Shown: positions 1 to 8,292, numbered from the stretch's first letter. The stretch is 64,000 bases of DNA from Streptomyces sp. f51 (GCF_037940415.1 NZ_CP149798.1:3775001-3839000); one strand, 5' to 3'. The notes: generated from the letters alone by a model not told the origin. A program made the numbers and translations.

Positions 1-1
1 C

Positions 2-421
2 GCGGAACTGCTGGTGGACGGCGTCAAGGTGCGGCCGGGTCACCCGATGCTGCTGGCCCGTACCCAGGAGAACCAGCACCTCGTCGGCCTGCCCGGCAAT
101 CCCCTCGCCGCCGTCTCCGGACTGCTCACGCTCGCCGAGCCGATGCTGCGCACACTGGCCGGACGTACGGCCCCGGAGCCCTACACGTTGCCTCTCGGGG
201 AAGCTGTCCAGGGGCACCCGTACGACACCCGGCTCATCCCCGTCTCACTGCGCGGCGAACGGGCCGCTCCGTTGCACTACAACGGCCCGGCGATGCTGCG
301 GGGCATCGCCGCCGCCGACGCGCTCGCGGTCGTACCGCCGGGAGGGGCACGGGCCGGGCAGGAGCTGGACCTGATCGACCTGCCGTGGGCCGCCACAGGG
401 ATCGACGCCTGCTTCGTCTGA
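2..421 (+). CDS. moeA: Molybdopterin molybdenumtransferase MoeA, C-terminal fragment
   Basis: The gene starts upstream of the window, so only its last 139 codons are visible. MoeA inserts molybdate into adenylylated molybdopterin in the cytoplasm, the last general step of molybdenum cofactor synthesis. The segment LVGLPGNPLAAVSG (about visible residues 27-40) is the conserved PGNP signature of the MoeA/MogA fold. The rest fits the small C-terminal beta-barrel domain. The reading frame is open to the window edge and stops with TGA at 419. modABC lies 60 kb away at the other end of the window and is not linked in an operon. Family call is secure; the symbol is given because no MogA-only features are seen. 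Confidence 0.88.
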   Translation, partial: AELLVDGVKVRPGHPMLLARTQENQHLVGLPGNPLAAVSGLLTLAEPMLRTLAGRTAPEPYTLPLGEAVQGHPYDTRLIPVSLRGERAAPLHYNGPAMLRGIAAADALAVVPPGGARAGQELDLIDLPWAATGIDACFV

Positions 422-466
422 ATCCGAACCGGTCCAGGGCATGAGCGGCACGAATCCGAGCGGGGA

Positions 467-1573
467 GTGTTTCACGTGAAACTTCCGGGCGATGACACGA
501 TCGCCCGCCAGGCGGACGAACATCTCGTGACCTATCAGGTGAAGCTGCCGCAGAAGGTGGTGCAGCGCCCGATCCGGCAGGTGGCGAAGCGACTGGCGGT
601 GGCACTGCTGCTGCTCGTGCTCACGGCGCTCATCGTCTGGGTCGACCGCGGCGGCTACACCGACAACTCCGACGGCACCGTCGACCTGCTCGATTCCTTC
701 TACTACGCGACGGTCACCCTCTCCACCACCGGATACGGCGACATCACCCCGACCAGTGACGTCGCCCGGCTCATCAACATCCTCGTCATCACTCCCTTGC
801 GGGTGCTGTTCCTGATCATCCTGGTCGGCACCACGCTGGAGGTCCTCACGGAACGCACCCGGGAGGAGTGGCGATTGAACCGCTGGAGGGCGACCTTGCG
901 GGAGCACACCGTTGTTGTCGGGTTCGGGACCAAGGGGCGGTCGGCCATCGAGACCGTCTGCGCGACCGGGCTCAAGAAGGAGCAGGTCGTGGTCGTCGAC
1001 CCGAGTTCCCGGGTGGTCGACGCGGCGACGGCCGAGGGGTACGCCGGAGTGATCGGGGACGCCACGCGCAGCGATGTGCTGATGCGGGCCGAGGTCCACA
1101 AGGCGCGGCAGATCATCATCGCCACCCAGCGCGACGACACCGCGGTCCTGGTCACCCTGACGGCGCGGCAGCTCAATCGCGGGGCGAAGATCGTCGCCGC
1201 CGTCCGCGAGGAGGAGAACGCGCCGTTGCTCCGGCAGTCCGGCGCCGACTCGGTCATCACCAGCGCCAGCGCGGCCGGGCGGCTGCTCGGGCTCTCCGTG
1301 CTCAGCCCCGCCGCGGGCATGGTGATGGAGGACCTGATCCATCAGGGCAGCGGGCTCGACATCGTGGAGCGGCCCGTCACCAAGGCAGAGGTGGGCCTCG
1401 GCGCCCGCGAGACGACCGACCTGGTGGTCAGCGTCGTACGAGGGCACCGCGTGCTCGGATACGACGATCCGGAGGTCGGCGCGCTGGAGCCGATGGACCG
1501 GCTGATCACGATTGCCCGGGTCACGCGCAGCACCCGGATGATGCCGGGCAACCGGCCCCTGCCGCAGGACTAG
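467..1573 (+). CDS. Two-TM potassium channel with RCK/TrkA-N domain
   Basis: Likely K+ channel in the cytoplasmic membrane, 368 aa. A hydrophobic helix at about 42-59 is followed by a pore loop with the canonical selectivity filter TTGYGD at 87-92 and a second helix at about 103-121. A cytoplasmic RCK domain begins near residue 148 with the Rossmann nucleotide motif VVVGFGTKGRSA, and a TrkA-C-like part reaches the C-terminus. This is the architecture of calcium- or nucleotide-gated MthK-type channels. The GTG start at 467 puts parS inside codons 2-6. Downstream in-frame GTGs (476 and about 527) before the first helix are alternatives, so the exact start is uncertain. No transport partner is adjacent, and the quinone oxidoreductase follows on the same strand after 30 bp. 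Confidence 0.9.
   Translation: MFHVKLPGDDTIARQADEHLVTYQVKLPQKVVQRPIRQVAKRLAVALLLLVLTALIVWVDRGGYTDNSDGTVDLLDSFYYATVTLSTTGYGDITPTSDVARLINILVITPLRVLFLIILVGTTLEVLTERTREEWRLNRWRATLREHTVVVGFGTKGRSAIETVCATGLKKEQVVVVDPSSRVVDAATAEGYAGVIGDATRSDVLMRAEVHKARQIIIATQRDDTAVLVTLTARQLNRGAKIVAAVREEENAPLLRQSGADSVITSASAAGRLLGLSVLSPAAGMVMEDLIHQGSGLDIVERPVTKAEVGLGARETTDLVVSVVRGHRVLGYDDPEVGALEPMDRLITIARVTRSTRMMPGNRPLPQD
469..482. other. parS: parS centromere site (ParB binding), copy 1
   Basis: Exact palindrome GTTTCACGTGAAAC, the 14-bp Streptomyces parS sequence bound by ParB. The flanks are T on the left and T on the right, so the extended 16-bp form is not perfect here. It falls inside the first codons of the potassium channel gene, where it encodes FHVK. 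Known: in Streptomyces parS sites cluster near oriC and organise origin regions during sporulation. The match is seen directly; occupancy by ParB is inferred. Confidence 0.9.
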
Positions 1574-1590
1574 CCGCCACCGTCCAGGAG

Positions 1591-1596
1591 TAGCGT
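1591..1596 (+). promoter_or_regulatory. Candidate -10 element TAGCGT, leaderless start
   Basis: TAGCGT (pattern TANNNT) lies 7 nt before the ATG at 1604. This spacing would place the transcription start on or next to the start codon. A GGAG at 1587-1590 is too far from the ATG to act as a good ribosome binding site. The same layout recurs at four other genes in the window. Confidence 0.45.
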
Positions 1597-1603
1597 CCCT
1601 CTC

Positions 1604-2584
1604 ATGTACGCGATCACGATTCCCGAACCTGGTGGACCCGAGGCGCTGGTGTGGGACGAGGTTCCCGATCCGGTGCCCGCCGAGGGCGAAGTGCTGGTCG
1701 AGGTGGTGGCCGGCGCCGTCAACCGAGCCGATCTGCTCCAGCGACAGGGCTTCTACAACCCGCCGCCCGGAGCCTCCCCCTACCCCGGACTCGAATGCTC
1801 CGGGCGCGTCGCCGCGGTCGGTCCCGGCGTCCTGGGCTGGTCGGTCGGTGACGAGGTGTGCGCGCTCCTGTCCGGCGGTGGCTACGCCCAGAAGGTCGCC
1901 GTCCCCGCGGGCCAGCTGCTGCCCGTGCCCGCGGGCCTGGAGCTGCGGCAGGCGGCGGCGCTGCCCGAAGTGGCGTGCACCGTCTGGTCGAACGTCTTCA
2001 TGGTCGCCCATCTGCGTCCCGCCGAGACCCTGCTCGTCCACGGCGGCTCCAGCGGCATCGGCACCATGGCGATCCAGCTGGCGAAGGCCGTCGGAGCGAG
2101 GGTCGCGGTCACGGCGGGTACGAAGGAGAAGCTCGACTTCTGCGCCGAGCTGGGCGCGGACATCCTGATCAACTACCGCGAGCAGGACTTCGTCGAGGAG
2201 ATCGAGCGGGCCACCGGCGGGGCGGGCGCCGACGTCATCCTCGACAACATGGGGGCCAAGTACCTCGACCGCAACCTGAGCGCGCTCGCAGTCAACGGAC
2301 GGCTCGCCATCATCGGCATGCAGGGCGGTATCAAGGCGGAGCTGAACATCGCCGTTCTCCTGAACAAGCGTGCAGCCGTCACCGCCACCTCGTTGCGCGC
2401 GCGGCCGCTCGGCGAGAAGGCGGCGATCGTGGCGGCCGTACGGGAGCACGTGTGGCCGCTGATCGACTCCGGCCAGGTCCGTCCGGTCGTCGACCGCGAG
2501 CTGCCGATGAGTGACGCGGCCGAGGCGCACCGGGTGCTGGAGGCTAGCAGCCACATCGGAAAGGTGCTCCTCGTCGCTCCCTAG
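1604..2584 (+). CDS. NAD(P)H-quinone oxidoreductase, zinc-type alcohol dehydrogenase superfamily
   Basis: Cytoplasmic medium-chain dehydrogenase/reductase of 326 aa, the normal length for the quinone oxidoreductase (QOR/TP53I3-like) branch. The N-terminal GroES-like domain holds the segment NRADLLQRQGFYNPPPGASPYPG, typical of PIG3-like enzymes. The Rossmann part carries the nucleotide-binding stretch HGGSSGIGTMAIQLAKAVGA near residues 145-165. The cysteine cluster that binds structural zinc in true alcohol dehydrogenases is absent. The family reduces quinones or enals with NADPH; the actual substrate cannot be read from sequence. The start is ATG 1604. The gene is followed by a short tandem repeat and a terminator and converges on the next gene. 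Confidence 0.9.
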   Translation: MYAITIPEPGGPEALVWDEVPDPVPAEGEVLVEVVAGAVNRADLLQRQGFYNPPPGASPYPGLECSGRVAAVGPGVLGWSVGDEVCALLSGGGYAQKVAVPAGQLLPVPAGLELRQAAALPEVACTVWSNVFMVAHLRPAETLLVHGGSSGIGTMAIQLAKAVGARVAVTAGTKEKLDFCAELGADILINYREQDFVEEIERATGGAGADVILDNMGAKYLDRNLSALAVNGRLAIIGMQGGIKAELNIAVLLNKRAAVTATSLRARPLGEKAAIVAAVREHVWPLIDSGQVRPVVDRELPMSDAAEAHRVLEASSHIGKVLLVAP

Positions 2585-2589
2585 GGCCC

Positions 2590-2645
2590 GTCCGGCCTTG
2601 CGCGTTCGGCCCTGCGCGTCCGGCCCTGCCCGTTCGGCCCTTCGC
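2590..2645. repeat. 14-bp tandem repeat, four copies
   Basis: Four head-to-tail 14-bp units with consensus GTCCGGCCCTGCGC (units start at 2590, 2604, 2618 and 2632). They differ at 1-4 positions, with units 1 and 3 beginning GTCC and units 2 and 4 GTTC. They lie between the stop of the quinone oxidoreductase and the terminator hairpin. No coding role is apparent. Confidence 0.8.
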
Positions 2646-2649
2646 ATTT

Positions 2650-2674
2650 GCCCCGGGGCCTTCCGTCCCGGGGC
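2650..2674. terminator. Hairpin between convergent genes
   Basis: GCCCCGGG at 2650-2657 pairs with CCCGGGGC at 2667-2674 round a 9-nt loop, followed by TTCTC. It sits between the converging genes ending at 2584 and 2679, so it may serve both. Confidence 0.6.
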
Positions 2675-2678
2675 CTTC

Positions 2679-3683
2679 TCATGCGCGGCGTACGCGCAGA
2701 CCAAGGAAGGCCAGCGCCAGGCCCAGGCCGATGAGGATCAGACCGCTGCCCAGCGGCAGGATCGCCAGCTCCGTGTCGGGTGTGGAGCCGGGGCCGACCA
2801 CGCTCTGCTGGACGGGGACCGCGTTGTCGCCCGAGGGATCGGGGGCGGTGCTCGGTTCCGTGAGCCCCGTGTCGGCGGCGGGGGCGGTGTCCTGGAGATC
2901 CGGGGCGGCGGTGCTGTCCGGGTCGGGGGCGGCGGTGTCGTCGGGGTTGTCCTGGCCGTCCGGGGCCGCCGTCCGGCCGGGCCGCTCGCGCCCCTCGCCC
3001 GCGTAGCTGCCCGCACGGGACGGGTCCGCCGTGGCGGTGGGCCGTGCGGGATCGGGGGCGGCGGGTCCTGGCACGCCCGGGGCGGAGGACGTGTGGGCGG
3101 AGGGACCGGGTGAGCCGGTGCCCCGGGCGGACGGCGTCGGCGAGGCGGTGCCCCCGGCGGAGGGGGCCGGTGAGGTGGTTCCGTGGCCGGAAGGTGAGGC
3201 CGAAGGGCTCTCATCGGCCGAGGGAACCGGCGTACCGCCGTTCGAGGGACTCGCGGAGCCGGCGGGGGCCGTGTCCGAGCGGGCGCCTGAGCCGGCGGTG
3301 GCGGCGCGGGAGAACCTCCCGGAACGGTCCGGAACGCCGGACGCGGGGAGCTCCGAACCGGCCAGGACGGCAGACGTGGCGATCCCTGGGCCGGCCAGGA
3401 CCGCGGACGCGGGGATCTCCGAGTCGGCCAGGATCGCGGACGAAGCGACGTCCGAGCCGGTCGCCACCGCGGACGGCAGGAACCCCGAGCCGGTCGCCAC
3501 CGCGGACGACAGGAACCCCGAGACCCCCAGGACCGTGAACGGGAAGCCTCCCGAGCCCCGCAGGACCGTGGAGGACAGGAGCGGTGAGCTCGTCGGGGCG
3601 CTGTTCGCGAAGGGGCCGGCGCCGTTCAGCAGGGCGGCCGCGAGGAGTCCGGCCATGGGCAGGGTGCGCAGCCATGGAGTCAC
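2679..3683 (-). CDS. Secreted or cell-surface repeat protein, function unknown
   Basis: 334 aa, not recognised as a known family. The start is GTG 3683, with a strong GGGAGGGGG purine run 8 nt upstream. An N-terminal hydrophobic stretch (about residues 7-27) looks like a signal peptide. Residues 40-116 are seven tandem 11-residue repeats of the type V(L/A)xGSxxxSA. A long Ser/Pro/Ala/Asp-rich, low-complexity stalk follows. The protein ends with a hydrophobic helix and a basic tail (LRVRRA), like a wall- or membrane-anchored surface protein, but without a recognisable LPXTG motif. It is convergent with the quinone oxidoreductase. The ORF is supported by its start context and domain order, though strong low complexity leaves some doubt. 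Confidence 0.65.
   Translation of the reverse strand: MTPWLRTLPMAGLLAAALLNGAGPFANSAPTSSPLLSSTVLRGSGGFPFTVLGVSGFLSSAVATGSGFLPSAVATGSDVASSAILADSEIPASAVLAGPGIATSAVLAGSELPASGVPDRSGRFSRAATAGSGARSDTAPAGSASPSNGGTPVPSADESPSASPSGHGTTSPAPSAGGTASPTPSARGTGSPGPSAHTSSAPGVPGPAAPDPARPTATADPSRAGSYAGEGRERPGRTAAPDGQDNPDDTAAPDPDSTAAPDLQDTAPAADTGLTEPSTAPDPSGDNAVPVQQSVVGPGSTPDTELAILPLGSGLILIGLGLALAFLGLRVRRA
3336..3566 (-). repeat. Seven 33-bp repeats coding for 11-residue units
   Basis: Within the surface protein, residues 40-116 fall into seven consecutive 11-aa units (for example VATGSGFLPSA, VATGSDVASSA, ILADSEIPASA, VLAGPGIATSA). Neighbouring copies are close at DNA level too: GAGCCGGTCGCCACCGCGGA recurs exactly 33 bp apart at 3454 and 3487. 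This indicates recent tandem duplication. Confidence 0.8.
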
Positions 3684-3912
3684 GTCGGTGACCCCCTCCC
3701 GGAAGGGTTCGCCAAGACGGGTGCCGTGATCGACGGAACCAGCCTCACATGACGCCGTGATCCCGGCATCTCGACCGAAAGTGAGGCCATTCGCGCACTT
3801 CAGGGGCCGTTGAACCGCACGGAATGCGAGAACTGGGGCGACCTGGATGGTGGATCACCGTGTACGGGGGGCACCACCGTGATGGAGTACGTGGGTGCGA
3901 GAGAATGGCGGC

Positions 3913-4455
3913 ATGGAGATGCCGAGGAACGAACGGTCGCCGGAGAACCCTCAGGTCCTGGTTGTCGGCCAGGACGGAATGGCGCTCGGCGGCACCGGGG
4001 GCGAGGACGCCCGCGAGATCCCGGTGACGGAGATGGTGGAGCAGCCGGCCAAGGTGATGCGCATCGGCAGCATGATCAAGCAGCTGCTGGAGGAAGTGCG
4101 CGCCGCGCCTCTGGACGAGGCCAGCCGGGTCCGCCTCAAGGAGATCCACGCGAGCTCCGTCAAGGAGCTGGAGGACGGTCTCGCCCCGGAGCTCGTGGAG
4201 GAACTGGAGCGTCTCTCCCTGCCGTTCACGGACGAGGGGACTCCCAGCGACGCCGAACTGCGGATCGCGCAGGCTCAGTTGGTGGGCTGGCTGGAAGGAC
4301 TCTTCCACGGGATCCAGACGACCCTGTTCGCCCAGCAGATGGCGGCCAGGGCGCAGTTGGAGCAGATGCGCCGTGCCCTTCCCCCGGGTGTCGGCGGCCT
4401 CGAGGGCGACGAGGACCCCCGCACGGGGGGCCGCGCGGGCGGACCGTACCTGTAA
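3913..4455 (+). CDS. bpa: Bacterial proteasome activator Bpa (DUF2587)
   Basis: 180 aa. Bpa forms a ring that opens the 20S proteasome without ATP and feeds it unfolded proteins, acting in the cytoplasm. The conserved core (about residues 40-150, MVEQPAKVMRIGSMIKQLLEEVR onward) is predicted all-helical. The C-terminus is GGPYL, close to the GQYL tail by which Mycobacterium Bpa docks into the proteasome alpha ring; this is the strongest functional sign. An in-frame GTG at 3895 with GGAG 7 nt upstream is an alternative start adding six residues. I prefer ATG 3913 because the family usually begins MEMPRNE. The gene converges with a kinase gene across a strong hairpin. Confidence 0.88.
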   Translation: MEMPRNERSPENPQVLVVGQDGMALGGTGGEDAREIPVTEMVEQPAKVMRIGSMIKQLLEEVRAAPLDEASRVRLKEIHASSVKELEDGLAPELVEELERLSLPFTDEGTPSDAELRIAQAQLVGWLEGLFHGIQTTLFAQQMAARAQLEQMRRALPPGVGGLEGDEDPRTGGRAGGPYL

Positions 4456-4546
4456 CCACGCGGCGCAACCCACCTGTTGACCACGCGGGCGGTGGAGTCA
4501 CCACCGCCCTCGTCCCGGCGACTCCGGGTCACCCCGACACGACGAC

Positions 4547-4572
4547 GGGCCCGGCACTCACGTGCCGGGCCC
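4547..4572. terminator. Bidirectional terminator hairpin
   Basis: GGGCCCGGCA at 4547-4556 pairs perfectly with TGCCGGGCCC at 4563-4572 round the loop CTCACG. It lies between the convergent bpa and Ser/Thr kinase genes. There is no T-run, as usual in high-GC actinobacteria. Confidence 0.75.
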
Positions 4573-4643
4573 GCTTCCGTGTGCGCCGGCCGGAGCGCCC
4601 GCTCCCGTGTCTGCCGACCGGCACCCGAGGTGCGCGTAGCGAC

Positions 4644-6266
4644 CTAGGACGGGTCGCCCGAGGACACCTTGAGTTCGATCTTGGGCATGTGCTTGGGGTC
4701 GAGGTCCTCACCGGCGGACGGGAACTGGTCCATGACCGTGTCCTCGCCGTAGGTGTTCTCGTCGACGCGCGTGATCTTCATCTGCCAACCGGCGGCCTGG
4801 AAGCAGGACTTCACCGAGCCGAGGTTCTTGTAGTGGAAGTCCGGGAGCTGGATCTTCTTCGGGTCGTCGTACGACTCCGTCGGGTCCGTGCACTTCTCGG
4901 TGTCGATCGTCTTCGACGTGTCGGGACCCTTGTGCCCGGCGGCCGGGGTGGACGACGTGCTGGCGGTGCTCTGTCCGCCGCCCTTGTTGTCGTCGCCCGA
5001 CCCGCCGTTCATGACGAGCGCGGTGATCAGACCGCCGACGGCGACGAGCGCGACGACGACCGACCCGATCACGACCGCCTTGTTGCTCCTGCCGCCGCCC
5101 GGGCCACCGGTGGCGGGCTGGGGCGAGAGGTTGTACGGGGGAGGCGTGGAGGGTCCGTGCTGCTGCCCGGCGTACGCGGAGGTCTGCGGCGGGCCCTGGT
5201 AGCCGCCCTGCTGCGGGTAGCCGTACGCCGGGGCGGGCGTCGGCGTGCCGTACGGGCCGGGCTGGTACGGCGTCTGCACGGGGCCGGGGGCCGGGGTGCC
5301 CTGCTCGACCGGCGGGAACACGGCCGAGCCGACACCCGAGCCGCTCGGCGTCTGGGCGCCCGGCACGATGTTCGGCGCGATGGCCTGGAACGACTGGGCG
5401 ACCCTGAGGCACTCGTCGCGCATGGTCTCGGCGCTCGGGAAGCGCTCGTTCGGGTTCTTCTTCAGCGCGCGGGCGATCAGCGCGTCCACGGCCGGGGGCA
5501 GCGAGCGGTTGACCGAGGAGGCCGCGACCGGCTCTTCCTGGACGTGCGCGTAGGCGATGGCCAGCGGGGAGTCCGCCTCGAACGGCAGCCGCCCGGTGAC
5601 CAGCTGGAACAGCATGATGCCGACCGAGTACAGGTCGGACCGGGCGTCGACGCCCCGGCCGAGCGCCTGCTCGGGGGAGAGGTACTGCGGGGTGCCGACG
5701 ACCATGCCGGTCTGCGTCATCGAGGTGACGCCGGACTGCATCGCGCGGGCGATGCCGAAGTCCATGACCTTGACGACGTTGCGCTTGGTCATCATCACGT
5801 TGCCCGGCTTGATGTCCCGGTGGACCAGGCCCATCTCGTGGCTGATCTCCAGGGCCGCCAGCACGTCCGCGGTGATCTTCAGGGCCTTGTCGGCGGGCAT
5901 CGCGCCGTACTGCCGGATGTCCGCGTCGAGGACCGAGCCGAGCGGCTTGCCCTCGATGTACTCCATGACGATGTACGGCGTCGTCATGCCGTCGAGATCG
6001 TCCTCGCCGGTGTCGAAGACCGAGACGATGTTCGTGTGGGTGAGCTTGGCCACCGACTGGGCCTCGCGGCGGAACCGCTCGCGGAAGGCCTGCTCCCGGC
6101 CGAGTTCGGTGTGCAGCGTCTTGATCGCGACCTGCCGGTCGAGCACCGAGTCGTAGGCGAGGTGCACCGAGGCCATGCCGCCCTCGCCGAGCAGATCGCG
6201 CAACTGGTAGCGGCCGCCGGCGACCGCGCGCCCCGCGTACCGGCCCTGTGCGCCGTCCTGGCTCAT
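4644..6266 (-). CDS. Membrane Ser/Thr protein kinase with PASTA-like outer domain
   Basis: 540 aa eukaryotic-type kinase. The kinase domain spans about residues 20-285: glycine loop GEGGMA (about 27-32), VAIK lysine 49, HRDIKPGN at 149-156, DFG 169-171, and activation loop with TQTGMVVGTPQYLSPEQ. A Pro/Gln/Tyr-rich linker (about 300-395) and one transmembrane helix (397-419) follow. The outer part ends in a single PASTA-like segment (about 470-535) of the kind that senses peptidoglycan fragments or beta-lactams in PknB kinases, though it is divergent. ATG start 6266. It is divergent from a paralogous kinase 302 bp away. Kinase activity is well supported; the ligand is not known. Confidence 0.93.
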   Translation of the reverse strand: MSQDGAQGRYAGRAVAGGRYQLRDLLGEGGMASVHLAYDSVLDRQVAIKTLHTELGREQAFRERFRREAQSVAKLTHTNIVSVFDTGEDDLDGMTTPYIVMEYIEGKPLGSVLDADIRQYGAMPADKALKITADVLAALEISHEMGLVHRDIKPGNVMMTKRNVVKVMDFGIARAMQSGVTSMTQTGMVVGTPQYLSPEQALGRGVDARSDLYSVGIMLFQLVTGRLPFEADSPLAIAYAHVQEEPVAASSVNRSLPPAVDALIARALKKNPNERFPSAETMRDECLRVAQSFQAIAPNIVPGAQTPSGSGVGSAVFPPVEQGTPAPGPVQTPYQPGPYGTPTPAPAYGYPQQGGYQGPPQTSAYAGQQHGPSTPPPYNLSPQPATGGPGGGRSNKAVVIGSVVVALVAVGGLITALVMNGGSGDDNKGGGQSTASTSSTPAAGHKGPDTSKTIDTEKCTDPTESYDDPKKIQLPDFHYKNLGSVKSCFQAAGWQMKITRVDENTYGEDTVMDQFPSAGEDLDPKHMPKIELKVSSGDPS

Positions 6267-6568
6267 CTTCTGCGTCCCCCGCGGCCGTGATCGATTGGCT
6301 TATTCCGGGCCAAGTCTGCCCGAGGGCACGGACACGTCAAGCTCGGTGCCCGTTCCGTGACCGTCTGAGAAAGAAGCGTCGCGGAAGCGTTACAGGTGTC
6401 GTACGGGCGGTACACGGAATTTGCACCGACGGACCTCCGGCGGGTTGGATGGCCGGTCCATCTCACGCTCATCTCGGACCGGCGCCAGGCGTGGAGCCTG
6501 TAGCGTGGCCCGACGGAGACCGTAACAACCACCGCGCAGACCGCGGGCAGAAACGACGGCGAGGACTG
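6267..6568. promoter_or_regulatory. 302-bp divergent promoter region between two kinases
   Basis: No gene is seen in it. On the minus strand TTGACG (6335-6340) and AGACTT (6312-6317) are separated by exactly 17 bp, a good candidate promoter with a leader of about 40 nt for the left kinase. On the plus strand TAGCGT at 6501-6506 could be the -10 for the right kinase; its -35 is not clear. No long palindrome that would suggest a shared operator was found. Confidence 0.5.
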
Positions 6569-8134
6569 ATGGCACAGCAGCAGCGCGCTCAGGGCCCGTC
6601 CGACCCCGAGGCGACTGGCGGCGGTATGTCAGATGCGCCGGAGATGTGGGGTAACGGCGGGCTGGTCGGCGACGGCCGGTATCGGCTGACACACAGGCTC
6701 GGCCGGGGTGGCATGGCCGAGGTGTTCGCCGCCGAGGACGTGCGCCTGGGACGGACGGTGGCGGTCAAGCTGCTCCGTGCCGACCTGGCCGAGGACCCCG
6801 TGTCCAAGGCGCGTTTCACCCGCGAGGCACAGTCCGTGGCGGGGCTCAACCACCACGCGGTCGTGGCCGTGTACGACTCCGGCGAGGACGTGGTCGGCCA
6901 CGGCGTCGTCCCGTACATCGTCATGGAGATCGTCGAGGGTCACACGATCCGCGATCTGCTGATCAACGCCGAGGCCCCCGGGCCCGAGCAGGCTCTGATC
7001 ATCGTCTCGGGTGTCCTGGAGGCGCTGGCCTACTCGCACCAGCACGGGATCGTGCACCGGGACATCAAGCCGGCGAACGTGATCATCACGGAGACCGGCG
7101 CGGTCAAGGTGATGGACTTCGGCATCGCGCGCGCCCTGCACGGAGCGCAGTCGACGATGACCCAGACCGGCATGGTCATGGGCACCCCGCAGTACCTCTC
7201 CCCCGAGCAGGCGCTCGGCAAGGCCGTCGATCACCGCTCCGACCTGTACGCGACCGGTTGCCTCCTCTACGAGCTTCTCGCGCTGCGGCCCCCGTTCACC
7301 GGGGAGACGCCGCTGTCGGTGGTCTACCAGCACGTCCAGGACATCCCGCTGCCTCCCTCGGAGGTCGACCGCGAGGTGCCGCCGGAGCTCGACGGGCTCG
7401 TCATGCGCGCCCTCGCGAAGGATCCGGACGACCGGTTCCAGACCGCCGAGGAGATGCGCGGCCTGGTCCAGTACGCGCTCCAGATGCTGTACGACCAGGG
7501 CAGCCACACCGGCACCTGGAACACGGGACCGGTCACGCTGCACGAGGGGCCGCGCGGCCAGGGAGGCGGTTTCGCCGGCACGGCCGCGCTGCCGCACCCC
7601 GGCGACTACGGCACCACGCAGATCCCGGCGCCGCTCATCCCGTCCTACGGGAACGGTGACGACGGCGGCTTCGAGGGCCACGGCAACCGGGGCAGCGGCC
7701 GGGGCAAGCTGTGGCTCCTCGCGCTCTTCGCGGTGATCGCCATCGCCGGCGGTGTCGCGCTCGCGTTCCACAACATGGGCAACGGCACGCACTCGGGGAA
7801 CGGCACCACGCCGTCACCGACCGTCTCGCACTCCAGCAAGAGCAACGACTCGACCGACCAGCCCACCGACGACTCCACGGACCAGTCCACGGGCGACAGC
7901 ACCTCGGACGGCTCGACCGACACCGGCGGGAACCAGGACTACACCCCCTCGTACCACCCGACCCGGAACACCACCACCCAGGCGCCGACGGACCAGCCGA
8001 CCGATCAGCCGACCCAGACCACGCCGACCACGGCGCCTCCGACCACCGCACCGGCCACGCCGACGTCGGAGCCGACGACCGGCGACCCGGCCGGCGGCGG
8101 CACAGAGTCCCCCGCCGCGGGGGACCTGGGCTGA
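6569..8134 (+). CDS. Membrane Ser/Thr protein kinase with low-complexity outer tail
   Basis: 521 aa. ATG 6569 is chosen because GAGGA precedes it closely and the kinase fold begins about residue 37; ATG 6626 is an alternative. Kinase motifs: RLGRGGMAEVF (about 43-53), VAVK lysine 67, HRDIKPAN 163-170, DFG 183-185, and activation loop TMTQTGMVMGTPQYLSPEQ almost identical to the neighbour. A single transmembrane helix (about 375-397) leads to a tail rich in Ser, Thr, Asp, Gln and Pro with no PASTA repeat. The two divergent kinases look like duplicates that kept the catalytic half and diverged outside the membrane. The tail may be an exposed spacer or a phosphorylation or glycosylation target. 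Confidence 0.92.
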   Translation: MAQQQRAQGPSDPEATGGGMSDAPEMWGNGGLVGDGRYRLTHRLGRGGMAEVFAAEDVRLGRTVAVKLLRADLAEDPVSKARFTREAQSVAGLNHHAVVAVYDSGEDVVGHGVVPYIVMEIVEGHTIRDLLINAEAPGPEQALIIVSGVLEALAYSHQHGIVHRDIKPANVIITETGAVKVMDFGIARALHGAQSTMTQTGMVMGTPQYLSPEQALGKAVDHRSDLYATGCLLYELLALRPPFTGETPLSVVYQHVQDIPLPPSEVDREVPPELDGLVMRALAKDPDDRFQTAEEMRGLVQYALQMLYDQGSHTGTWNTGPVTLHEGPRGQGGGFAGTAALPHPGDYGTTQIPAPLIPSYGNGDDGGFEGHGNRGSGRGKLWLLALFAVIAIAGGVALAFHNMGNGTHSGNGTTPSPTVSHSSKSNDSTDQPTDDSTDQSTGDSTSDGSTDTGGNQDYTPSYHPTRNTTTQAPTDQPTDQPTQTTPTTAPPTTAPATPTSEPTTGDPAGGGTESPAAGDLG

Positions 8135-8292
8135 CCTGACCGGACCGCCTCGGACGGATCCGGGGAACACGCCTTCCGCGCGCGGGAGCCCACGACGGGC
8201 ATCCGCGCGCGTGGTGTGTCCGGCGTGTCCGCATCGGCCCGGGCATTTTCCGGGTGCCGGACCGCTGCATTCCGCACCGGCCCGATTTCCTT

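Noticed and set aside
245..2704. An 819-codon minus-strand reading frame across the potassium channel and oxidoreductase genes
   Set aside because: Shadow of GC-rich third-position codons: Arg/Gly/Asp/His-rich, no domain, no ribosome site, and it overlaps two well-supported genes.
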